DNA of 12,671 nt from Acidimicrobiales bacterium (lineage in GTDB: Bacteria; Actinomycetota; Acidimicrobiia; Acidimicrobiales; Aldehydirespiratoraceae): assembly GCA_021604885.1 (NCBI GenBank), contig BQJV01000043.1, forward strand, positions 1-12,671. Direction: 5' to 3'. The translations under genes were made by a program, and so were the position numbers. Below the pieces are notes generated by a model. It was not told the DNA's origin, ran no database searches, and worked only from the letters and a program-made list of their open reading frames with translations. Below are positions 5,922-12,625 of the stretch, piece after piece; the first letter of the stretch is position 1; every line of letters begins with the position of its first letter.

Positions 5922-6739
5922 GGGAGGACGGCTCGGCAGGCGTCGTGCACGGCCCGAGCCATCGACATCGGCCCGCGCGCGACGAGTTCGTCGCTGAACA
6001 CCTCGGCGGCGACGAACGGCGCACTGCCGATGTGGTCGAGTGCGTCCCAGATGGCCTGGTGGTCCACGGCCCCTGCACCGGGGAGCCGGCGGGCGTGCAT
6101 CGCCTCGTTTTCGATCTCGCCGACCGCCATCGTCGGCGCGTCCGACGGCTCACAGAGCTGGACGTAGGAGATCCGCTCGCCCGGCAGGGAGCGGAGGAGG
6201 TCGAGATCCGGCCCGCCTGGTTGGCGGATCCAATGGAAGAGATCGAGCAGGATCGTGGCGTTGTCGGCCCCCGAGGCGGCGACGAGATCGTTGGCGGCGG
6301 CGAGCGTCGGCACGCCGGTCCAGGGGAGGAACTCGAGCGCGATGAGCATGTCCGCCTCGGCCGCCCGCTCGGCGATCGCCGCCATCCCGTCGACGGCCGC
6401 GGCCTGATCCTCGATCGGTCCGAGACAGGCCGCACCGATGATGTGGGCGCCGAGGTCGCTGCCGGCGGCGACGAGACCGTCGATCTCCGCTGCGAGGGCA
6501 TCGCTCGGGCCCGAGGTCCAGCCGATGGACGCCTCCACCGATCCGACGTCGAGCCCGGAGCTGCGCACGACAGAGGCGGCGTCCGGCCCGGCGAACATCA
6601 GATGGAACGCCCACAGGCTCACGGATTCGAACCCGGCCGACACGGTGGCATCGATGTAGGCCCGGAACGTCTCGCCGTCGACCGCCATCGGATCGGCCAG
6701 GAGGGTCGAGGGACAGTTGCCGAGCGAGGTGATCTGCAT
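5918..6739 (-). CDS. Sugar phosphate isomerase/epimerase-like TIM-barrel protein
   Basis: This 273-residue protein is the only gene on the - strand. It has the xylose isomerase-like TIM barrel (AP endonuclease 2 superfamily), whose members isomerise or epimerise sugars and related polyols, or cut abasic DNA, using divalent metal. Candidate ligands are E136 (ALEFLPW), D166 and H169 (LLDLFHW), and E246 (AAEVFSDE), in the order expected for barrel strands. LPGAGAVD (219-226) resembles the P-G-x-G-x-(I/V)-D loop of sugar isomerases. There is no secretion signal. The start ATG (complement of 6737-6739) lies six bases after a CATACT -10 candidate, so the mRNA is probably leaderless. The stop TAG shares the CTAG at 5918-5921 with the MOSC stop on the other strand. 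Sugar epimerase is the usual annotation; the real substrate is unknown. Confidence 0.85.
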   Translation of the reverse strand: MQITSLGNCPSTLLADPMAVDGETFRAYIDATVSAGFESVSLWAFHLMFAGPDAASVVRSSGLDVGSVEASIGWTSGPSDALAAEIDGLVAAGSDLGAHIIGAACLGPIEDQAAAVDGMAAIAERAAEADMLIALEFLPWTGVPTLAAANDLVAASGADNATILLDLFHWIRQPGGPDLDLLRSLPGERISYVQLCEPSDAPTMAVGEIENEAMHARRLPGAGAVDHQAIWDALDHIGSAPFVAAEVFSDELVARGPMSMARAVHDACRAVLP

Positions 6740-6745
6740 GCCGGG

Positions 6746-6751
6746 AGTATG
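6746..6751 (-). promoter_or_regulatory. Leaderless -10 element for the isomerase/epimerase-like gene
   Basis: Read on the - strand the hexamer is CATACT, with four matches to TATAAT including A at position two and T at position six. It ends six bases before the ATG. Its upstream region runs into the opposing promoter and the first codons of the Asp-box gene, because the two start codons are only 38 bp apart. Confidence 0.45.
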
Positions 6752-6765
6752 GCGCGTGTCAGGGG

Positions 6766-6771
6766 TATCGT
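6766..6771 (+). promoter_or_regulatory. Leaderless -10 element for the Asp-box protein gene
   Basis: TATCGT fits TANNNT and ends six bases before the ATG at 6778, with no ribosome-binding site between. The -35 region would overlap the -10 region of the divergent gene, so RNA polymerase binding at the two promoters may be mutually exclusive. Confidence 0.55.
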
Positions 6772-6777
6772 CGCCCG

Positions 6778-9150
6778 ATGAACCGGGGCCGAAGGGGGAC
6801 GTGGGGTGTCGTCGTCGCGGCGATGATCGTGGCCTTCGCCCCGGCGCACGACACCCCGGCCTCGGCCCACGCGCCCCACGACCAGGTCACCGACGTGGAC
6901 TTCAGCGTCGACTTCGAGCAGAGCGGCGTCGTCCATGCCATCGTCCGTGGGCACCTGATGAGATCCGAGGACGGCGGCGAGAGCTGGCGGGAGATCGTGC
7001 GCGGCCTGGGCGGCGAGGCGCAGAAGGTCGCCCGCATGGAGCTCGCCCTGTCCGACGCCGCGGTGGCCTACGTGACCACCGGCGACGGCGCGGTGTTGCG
7101 GAGCGCCGACGGCGGCATGTCCTGGGAGACGGTCTCGGACACGGGCTTCGCCGCCCGCGAACTGAGCGTGTCGCCGGTCGATGCCGATGACCTCCTCGTC
7201 GTCGGCGGCGGCTTCGGGCTGAACGGACCCGTCGCCCGCTCCCGCGACGGCGGCCAGACGTGGACAGCGGCCATGCTGCCGGAACGGGCCCTGGGCGCCT
7301 GGCAGGTCGAGCATCACGACGACGGAACCCACGTGATCGCCGTCGGCACGAACGGCCAGACCTACCTGTCCGAGGATCGCGGCGCGACGTGGGCGGAAGG
7401 CCTCCCGCTCGACATCGGGCTTCCCCGCGACATCGCCATCGGCCCGGGATCGCCCGACGAGGCGGTGGTCTTCATCACCGGTGACGACGGGGTCCGCCGC
7501 TCCACCGACGGGGGAGCGTCCTACGCCGCACTCGACGGACTTCCCGAGGACCGGGTCAACGAGATCATCTTCGCGCCGGGATTCTCCGACGACGGGCTGC
7601 TCTGGGGTGTGACGATCCGCTCCGGGCCGATCGTGTCGCGCGACGCCGGCGACACCTGGGACCTCGTCGACGCGGGGCTGACCCGATCACCGCAGGCCGT
7701 GTCGTCGGGGGCGGCCGACTTCGCCGCGATCGCGATCGCGCCGGACGGCTCCGGCCGGCTCGTGCTCGGCGGCTTCGCCGGTGTGTTCATCGCCGACGAC
7801 GGTGACGACTCCTGGTTGCCGATCGAGACGCTCGACGACTACATCACGGGCCTCGCCGTCTCCCCCGACCACGCCGAGGACTCGACCATCGCCATCTTCA
7901 CCTACGTGAAGGGCGCGTTCCTCTCGACGGATCGTGGCGAGACGTGGAGCCTGATCAGCGAGGGGCTCGGCCAACCGACCGTCGACGAGGGCAACCAGTT
8001 CGCACCACTCCGCCGGCTCCACAATGTGCACATCTCCCCGGGATTCGCGCAGGACCAGACGCTCTACGGCGCCACCTGGACCAGGGTCGTGCGCTCCACG
8101 GACGCCGGCGCTCACTGGGAGTCGATCGAGGTCGGCGATCGCCCCGACGACACATCGCTTCGGCAGTTCGTGCTGGCCCTGTCCCGTGACTTCGCGACCG
8201 ACGGCACCCTGTGGGCGGCCACGCGGCAAGGCGAGCTCTACCGCTCCGGCGAACGCGGTGATCCGGCGACGTGGGAGCTGCTGCATCGCTTCGACGGGCG
8301 GGTCCGATCCGTCGCCCCCGCCGCCGACGCGGCCGACGGCGGCGACATCTACGTCGGCACGGTCGGCGCACTCCATCGCAGCAGCGACGGCGGCGCGACG
8401 TTCGAATCCACGGGCGTGGCCAACCGGAGCGAGGTCTCGGGAAGCGAAGTCGACTTCGGCATCCAGGTGGTGCTCTCGCCGTCCTACGAAGCGGACGGGT
8501 ACGGACTCGCCGGCACGGACCACGGGCTGTACGAGACGCGCGATCACGGGGAGCAATGGTCGCTCGTCTCCGGGCCGGGCCTCGACGACGACACCCCGAT
8601 CGAGGCGATCGGCATCGCCCCGACGGTGGCCGAGGGCGGCCCGGTCCTCGTGAGCGTGCGAGGGGTCGGAGTGCTGCGATCGACCGACGGCGGCCGGACC
8701 TTCGAGGTCGCGGGCGAGTCGCTCGTCCGACAGAACCTGCTCATCGCGGACTACTCCAACCCGTCCTCGTCGCCGATCCAGTTCTCGCCGACCTATGCGG
8801 CCGACGCGACGGTCTACGCCTACGCCCAGACCTCGGTGGTCCGCTCGACGGACGGCGGGATCACCTGGGCGGCGTTCGACACCCCGACCGGCGAGGAGGT
8901 GTTGGCCGCGCTGGAAGGCGACACCGCCATCGAGCCCGCACCGGAGGACACGACGACGACCACGCCGTCCACAACGAGCACGTTGCCGACCAGCGAGCCA
9001 GGCGACGAGACGGCCGATGCGGACACGGACGACGGCAACGGTCTGCTCGTCGCGGCGCTGGTCCTGCTCGGTCTCGCCGTGGTCGGCGGCGGTGTGGTCG
9101 CGGCGCGAAGTCTCCGTTCGCGCCTGGCGGATGATGGAATGGCGAGATGA
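6778..9150 (+). CDS. Secreted, membrane-anchored Asp-box (BNR/sialidase-like) beta-propeller protein
   Basis: The 790-residue protein has an N-terminal signal peptide (basic MNRGRR, hydrophobic 10-21, likely cleavage after A-S-A at 28-30), a long repeat region, a Thr/Ser/Pro linker (about 724-742) and one C-terminal transmembrane helix (about 755-777) followed by a short basic tail. It should display its repeats outside the cell. Asp boxes (S-x-D-x-G-x-x-W/F/Y) begin near residues 63, 109, 155, 198, 242, 287, 383, 440, 535, 635 and 690, with degenerate copies near 339, 490 and 587. Fourteen units at 43-57-residue spacing suggest two seven-bladed propellers. Asp boxes are structural, found in sialidases, Vps10/sortilin-like proteins and Ycf48-like factors, so they do not prove sialidase activity, and no sialidase F/Y-R-I-P motif was seen. 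The role may be glycan or protein binding. The end overlaps the crotonase gene by ATGA. Confidence 0.87.
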   Translation: MNRGRRGTWGVVVAAMIVAFAPAHDTPASAHAPHDQVTDVDFSVDFEQSGVVHAIVRGHLMRSEDGGESWREIVRGLGGEAQKVARMELALSDAAVAYVTTGDGAVLRSADGGMSWETVSDTGFAARELSVSPVDADDLLVVGGGFGLNGPVARSRDGGQTWTAAMLPERALGAWQVEHHDDGTHVIAVGTNGQTYLSEDRGATWAEGLPLDIGLPRDIAIGPGSPDEAVVFITGDDGVRRSTDGGASYAALDGLPEDRVNEIIFAPGFSDDGLLWGVTIRSGPIVSRDAGDTWDLVDAGLTRSPQAVSSGAADFAAIAIAPDGSGRLVLGGFAGVFIADDGDDSWLPIETLDDYITGLAVSPDHAEDSTIAIFTYVKGAFLSTDRGETWSLISEGLGQPTVDEGNQFAPLRRLHNVHISPGFAQDQTLYGATWTRVVRSTDAGAHWESIEVGDRPDDTSLRQFVLALSRDFATDGTLWAATRQGELYRSGERGDPATWELLHRFDGRVRSVAPAADAADGGDIYVGTVGALHRSSDGGATFESTGVANRSEVSGSEVDFGIQVVLSPSYEADGYGLAGTDHGLYETRDHGEQWSLVSGPGLDDDTPIEAIGIAPTVAEGGPVLVSVRGVGVLRSTDGGRTFEVAGESLVRQNLLIADYSNPSSSPIQFSPTYAADATVYAYAQTSVVRSTDGGITWAAFDTPTGEEVLAALEGDTAIEPAPEDTTTTTPSTTSTLPTSEPGDETADADTDDGNGLLVAALVLLGLAVVGGGVVAARSLRSRLADDGMAR

Positions 9151-9926
9151 CGGACAAGATCCTCTTCGAGATCGACGGCACGATCGCCACCATCACCAAC
9201 AACAACGTCGACAAGCACAACGCGTTCGACGACGAGATGGACGCCCACCTCTGGGAGATCCTCGACGAGCTGATCGCGACGCCGACCGTCCGTGCGGTCA
9301 TCTGGCGGGGCAACGGCAAGAGCTGGTCGAGCGGCCGCGACGTGGCGGCAATCGGCACGAACGTCACGGAGCTCACCCATCACGAGCTGATGACCCGCGG
9401 CCACAAGGGCATCCAGAAGGTGTGGGAACTCGAGGCGCCGATCATCGTCCCGATCCAGGGCTGGGCCATCGGCGGCTCGTTCCAGCGAGCGCTGATGTGC
9501 GACGTGCGAATCGCCGCCGAGGGCGCCCGCTTCATGCTGCCCGAGGTCGGCCACGGCGTGATCCCCGACACCGGGGGCATGGGGGTGCTCTACGAGATGT
9601 GCGGGCACGGCCTGGTCAGCGACATGGTGCTCACCGGTCGGCGGCTCAGCGCCGAAGAGGCGTTGGCCCACGGCATCGTGAGCCGGATCGTGCCGGAAGC
9701 CGAGCTCGACGACACCGCCCGGGAGATGGCCGAGAAGATCGCCGCGTCACCCGCGGTCACCGTCAAGCTCGCTCGGCGGGTGATCAGCCATCTCAGCCGG
9801 CCCCAGATCCGGTCGTCGATGGAGGACGAGCTGATCTATCAGACCTTCCTCAACAAGTCCGAGGACTTCGCCGAGTTCAAGGCGGCTCGGGCCGAGGACC
9901 GCGAACCGAACTACCGGGGGAGCTGA
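9147..9926 (+). CDS. Enoyl-CoA hydratase/isomerase (crotonase) family protein, isomerase-like active site
   Basis: The 259-residue protein has normal crotonase length and motifs. The first oxyanion-hole segment is SWSSGRDV (59-66), the second is GWAIGG (105-110), and the domain continues with CDVRIAAEGARFMLPEVGHGVIPDTGG (118-144). Crotonase hydratases use two Glu residues, 144 and 164 in the rat enzyme. Here the first aligns with Gln113 and the second with Glu133 in LPEVGHG, the pattern of delta3,delta2-enoyl-CoA isomerases, which use only the latter. It therefore more likely moves a double bond than adds water, though other crotonase reactions are possible. The start is the ATG in the ATGA overlap with the upstream gene. 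TGGAAT at 9135-9140, six bases before the ATG, could act as a weak internal promoter. The dienoyl-CoA reductase-like gene follows after one base. Confidence 0.92.
   Translation: MTDKILFEIDGTIATITNNNVDKHNAFDDEMDAHLWEILDELIATPTVRAVIWRGNGKSWSSGRDVAAIGTNVTELTHHELMTRGHKGIQKVWELEAPIIVPIQGWAIGGSFQRALMCDVRIAAEGARFMLPEVGHGVIPDTGGMGVLYEMCGHGLVSDMVLTGRRLSAEEALAHGIVSRIVPEAELDDTAREMAEKIAASPAVTVKLARRVISHLSRPQIRSSMEDELIYQTFLNKSEDFAEFKAARAEDREPNYRGS
9916..9922 (+). promoter_or_regulatory. Shine-Dalgarno sequence of the SDR gene
   Basis: GGGGGAG lies within the last codons of the crotonase gene, five bases before the ATG at 9928. It is the clearest ribosome-binding site in the window. It sits at an operon-internal gene, in contrast to the genes with likely leaderless starts. 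Confidence 0.6.
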
Positions 9927-9927
9927 C

Positions 9928-10803
9928 ATGGGCCTTCCCGCACCGCCGCCCCTCGGCGCCAGTGCGCTCCCGGCCGGCACCTACGACGGCGTCTGCGTCC
10001 TCGTCACCGGCGCCGGAACCGGCCTCGGCAAGGGCATCGCCGAGGAGTTCGCCCGGCTCGGTGCCTCGATCGTGATCGCCTCGCGCAAACCCGAGCACCT
10101 CGATGCCGGTCGCGCCGCGATGGACGCCCTCGGCGCACCGGTCGAGACCGCGACGTGCGACATCCGTGAGCCGGAGAGCATCGCCGCCGCGTTCGACGCA
10201 GCGGAGGCCGCGTTCGGCCTGCCACAGGTGCTGGTCAACAATGCGGCGGCGAACTTCCCCGTGCCGGCGGAGGACATGTCGCCGAATGCGTGGCGCACCG
10301 TCGTCGACATCACGCTGAACGGCACGTTCTTCGTGGCCCGCGAGTTCGGTCGACGACACCTCGCCGCGGACACGCCCGGCAGCGTCATCAACATCGGCGC
10401 GTCCTACGCCTGGACCGGTGGCCCTGGCTTCGCCCACTCCGCCGCGGCGAAGGCGGGCGTCAAGAACATGGTCGAGTCGCTCGCCGTCGAATGGGGCCCC
10501 TACGGGATCCAGGTGAACGGCCTCGTCCCGGGCCTGATCCCGCACGAGGACATGACCGCGGACATCCAGGAGAACCTCTCTCGGGCCGACCCCGAGAAGG
10601 ACGCGCTGCAGCCGGCGATGCGGGTCGGTACACGCCGCGAGTTCGGATGGGCGGCAACCTTCCTGGCCAGCCCCTATGCCCAGTTCATCACCGGCCACAC
10701 GCTGGTGGTCGACGGTGCGAACTGGCAGCGCCGATCCATGACCAACCCGACCGTGGTGCCGATCCGCGACCAGATGGGCAAGGGCCCCTTCACGCTGGAC
10801 TGA
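9928..10803 (+). CDS. 2,4-dienoyl-CoA reductase-like short-chain dehydrogenase (SDR)
   Basis: This 291-residue Rossmann-fold oxidoreductase has the cofactor motif VLVTGAGTGLG (24-34), an NADP-type Arg after the second strand (ASRKPEHL, R53) and VNNAAANF (103-110). It lacks the classic Y-x-x-x-K: the segment reads SAAAK (171-175), with Ser at the Tyr position. The mitochondrial 2,4-dienoyl-CoA reductase DECR1 has the same change and uses an upstream Tyr. Here N109, Y160 (GASYAWTGG), S171 and K175 are spaced 51, 11 and 4, as recalled for DECR1 N148, Y199, S210 and K214. The block SPNAWRTVVDITLNGT (118-133) is also very close to DECR1. It probably reduces 2,4-dienoyl-CoA to 3-enoyl-CoA with NADPH in unsaturated fatty-acid oxidation. 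It is the second gene after the isomerase-like crotonase (TGAcATG junction). Another CoA-linked reductase role is possible. Confidence 0.88.
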   Translation: MGLPAPPPLGASALPAGTYDGVCVLVTGAGTGLGKGIAEEFARLGASIVIASRKPEHLDAGRAAMDALGAPVETATCDIREPESIAAAFDAAEAAFGLPQVLVNNAAANFPVPAEDMSPNAWRTVVDITLNGTFFVAREFGRRHLAADTPGSVINIGASYAWTGGPGFAHSAAAKAGVKNMVESLAVEWGPYGIQVNGLVPGLIPHEDMTADIQENLSRADPEKDALQPAMRVGTRREFGWAATFLASPYAQFITGHTLVVDGANWQRRSMTNPTVVPIRDQMGKGPFTLD

Positions 10804-10821
10804 GCCGGTCCCCGGCACAGC

Positions 10822-10827
10822 TAGCGT
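10822..10827 (+). promoter_or_regulatory. Leaderless -10 element for the TauE/SafE gene
   Basis: TAGCGT fits TANNNT and ends seven bases before ATG 10835. It overlaps the alternative in-frame GTG at 10826, which argues that the gene starts at the ATG. The same hexamer at the same spacing precedes the gene starting at 12626. Confidence 0.55.
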
Positions 10828-10834
10828 GGCGCCG

Positions 10835-11578
10835 ATGGAGTGGATCCACGTCGTCGTCCTCTTCGGGGGTGGTGTCGTCGCCGGCGTGATCAACGCGATG
10901 GCCGGCGGCGGATCCCTGTTGACCGTGCCGCTGCTGGTGTTCGCCGACGTGCCGGGCAACACGGCCAACGGCTCGAACCGGGTCGGCGTGCTGGCGAACT
11001 CGCTGACGGCGGCGAGCACGTTCCGCCGCCTCGGCGTGCGCGGGCTCGGTGGCATCGGCCGCATCCTCGGCCCCGCGATCGTCGGTTCGCTCGTCGGGTC
11101 GATCGTGATCAGTCAGCTCGCCGACGACGCGTTCGAGCAGGCGTTCGGCTTCGTGATGATTCCGATCCTGATCCTGTCGCTGCGCAGGCCCGACGTCGAG
11201 GCGCTGGCCGAGCGACCCCAGTGGCCCACCTGGCTGACCACGGTCATCTTCTTCGGCATCGGCGTCTACGGCGGCGCCTTCCAGGCCGGGGTCGGGCTCA
11301 TGCTGATCGTCGCCCTGTCGCGGGCGGGCGTCGATCTCGTGACGGCCAACAACATCAAGGTGATCGTCACGTTCGTGTTCACCGTGTTCGCGCTGCCGGT
11401 GTTCATCATCGCGGGCGACGTCGACTGGGCACCGGCGCTCGTGCTGGCCGTCGGTCTCGCCACCGGCGGCTACATCGGTGCCCGGGTGACCGTCGCCGGC
11501 GGCGAGCGGGTGATCCGCCCCGTGCTCGTCGTCGCGGTCATCATATTCTCCGGCCGCCTCCTCGGCTTGTATGGATGA
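10835..11578 (+). CDS. Sulfite exporter TauE/SafE family membrane permease
   Basis: The protein has 247 residues from ATG 10835 and is almost entirely hydrophobic, with about seven to eight predicted membrane helices. The TauE/SafE (DUF81) signature is present twice, as expected from internal duplication: FGGGVVAGVINAMAGGGSLL near the N-terminus (10-29) and VYGGAFQAGVGLML in the second half (144-157). NTANGSNRVGVLANS (42-56) and TANNIKVIVTF (170-180) are further typical segments. Members export or import small anions such as sulfite, sulfoacetate, taurine-derived ions or organic acids; which one applies cannot be read here. The upstream GTG at 10826 would add three residues but lies inside the -10 hexamer, so the ATG is preferred. 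The gene ends overlapping or one base before the deaminase gene, giving a coupled pair with no obvious shared pathway. Confidence 0.9.
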   Translation: MEWIHVVVLFGGGVVAGVINAMAGGGSLLTVPLLVFADVPGNTANGSNRVGVLANSLTAASTFRRLGVRGLGGIGRILGPAIVGSLVGSIVISQLADDAFEQAFGFVMIPILILSLRRPDVEALAERPQWPTWLTTVIFFGIGVYGGAFQAGVGLMLIVALSRAGVDLVTANNIKVIVTFVFTVFALPVFIIAGDVDWAPALVLAVGLATGGYIGARVTVAGGERVIRPVLVVAVIIFSGRLLGLYG

Positions 11579-12581
11579 CATGCCGGACTTTCCCGCCGAT
11601 CTCGCCCGTGCCCTGCCGAAGGCGGAGCTCCACGTCCATCTCGAGGGCAGCGTCGATCCGGCGACCCTGCTTCGCCTCGCCGACCGACACGGGGTCACAC
11701 CGCCCGCCACGGACGAAGCAGGCATCCGCGACTGGCTCCGCTTCGACGGGTTCCCGAGCTTCCTCGAGCGCTACTTCTGGGTGTGCGGCCTGTTGCGCAC
11801 TGCCGACGACTTCGCCGACATCGCCGAGTCGTACCTTCGCCACGCCCACGACCAGGGCGCCGTGCATGTCGAGTTCCACGTGTCGTCGAGCTACCACATC
11901 GTCGAGCGCGGCGCCGACTGGTCCGAGGTGCTGGCCGGCGTCGTGGCGGGCTGCGAGCGGGCGGAGGCGGACACGGGCATCTCGTCGCTGCTGATACCGG
12001 ATCTGTCGCCCCATCTCGGCGCGGACGCCGCGCACCGGGCGCTCGATGTCGTTCTGGCGGAGCTTCACCCCCGCATCGTGGCGGTGGGCATGGGTGGGCC
12101 GGCCGACAACTGGCGCGACGAGGACTTCGGTTCGGCATTCGATCGCGCCCGCGACGCGGGCCTCCGCACCGTGAGCCACGCGGGGGAGCACGGCCCCGCA
12201 TGGGAGGTCGCCCACGCGCTGGACGTGTTCGGCGCCGAGCGGATTCAGCACGGCATCGGGGCGATGGGGGATCCGACGCTCGTGGCGCGCATGGTCGACG
12301 AGGGCATCGCCTGCGACGTGTGCCCCGGCAGCAATGTCGCGCTCGCCGCGGTGCCGTCGCTCGACGAGCATCCGCTGCCGGCGATGCTCGACGCCGGTCT
12401 GACCGTGACCCTCGGATCGGACGATCCGCCGCTGTTCGCCACGAGTCTCCTGGCCGAATACGAGCACGCGTGGAACCTCTGTGACCTCGACGACGACGGC
12501 CTGCGCCGACTGGCGGAGAACTCGCTCGTCGAGAGCTTCGCCGCGACCGAACTCGTCGCCGGCTGGCTGAGCGAGGACTGA
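11571..12581 (+). CDS. Adenosine deaminase family protein (purine-nucleoside or aminodeoxyfutalosine deaminase)
   Basis: The 336-residue zinc TIM-barrel enzyme keeps every catalytic position of adenosine deaminase: H21 and H23 (ELHVHLEGS), H203 and E206 (SHAGEHGP), H227 (RIQHGIG), and D284/D285 (GSDDPPLF). Family members hydrolyse the 6-amino group of adenosine, adenine or 6-amino-6-deoxyfutalosine. DEHPLPAML (265-273) and SDDPPLFATSL (283-293) resemble the actinobacterial subgroup annotated as Add, some of which act in futalosine-route menaquinone synthesis. The substrate loop GMGGPADNW (173-181) differs from classical Add, so the substrate is open. Two in-frame starts are possible: ATG 11571, overlapping the TauE stop by eight bases, and ATG 11580, one base after that stop. 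The second copies the TGAcATG junction seen at 9924-9930. No good promoter or ribosome-binding site is visible, so coupling to TauE is likely. Confidence 0.92.
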   Translation: MDDMPDFPADLARALPKAELHVHLEGSVDPATLLRLADRHGVTPPATDEAGIRDWLRFDGFPSFLERYFWVCGLLRTADDFADIAESYLRHAHDQGAVHVEFHVSSSYHIVERGADWSEVLAGVVAGCERAEADTGISSLLIPDLSPHLGADAAHRALDVVLAELHPRIVAVGMGGPADNWRDEDFGSAFDRARDAGLRTVSHAGEHGPAWEVAHALDVFGAERIQHGIGAMGDPTLVARMVDEGIACDVCPGSNVALAAVPSLDEHPLPAMLDAGLTVTLGSDDPPLFATSLLAEYEHAWNLCDLDDDGLRRLAENSLVESFAATELVAGWLSED

Positions 12582-12612
12582 AATAGCCTCGCATCGGCAC
12601 CCCGCGGCCTCG

Positions 12613-12618
12613 TAGCGT
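12613..12618 (+). promoter_or_regulatory. Leaderless -10 element for the gene starting at 12626
   Basis: TAGCGT fits TANNNT and ends seven bases before ATG 12626, the same hexamer and spacing as at 10822-10827. The gap from 12582 to 12625 after the deaminase stop holds nothing else recognisable. Confidence 0.5.
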
Positions 12619-12625
12619 GCACGCG

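Noticed and set aside
7687..8556. Antisense open frame inside the Asp-box gene, and similar frames at 9877-11064, 10790-11725 and 11541-12632
   Set aside because: Low-complexity Arg/Gly/Ala/His-rich translations with no motif; each lies opposite a gene with clear family signatures.
8950..8996. Short ACG/ACC-rich repetitive stretch
   Set aside because: It encodes the Thr/Ser/Pro-rich stalk before the membrane anchor of the Asp-box protein and needs no separate explanation as a DNA repeat.
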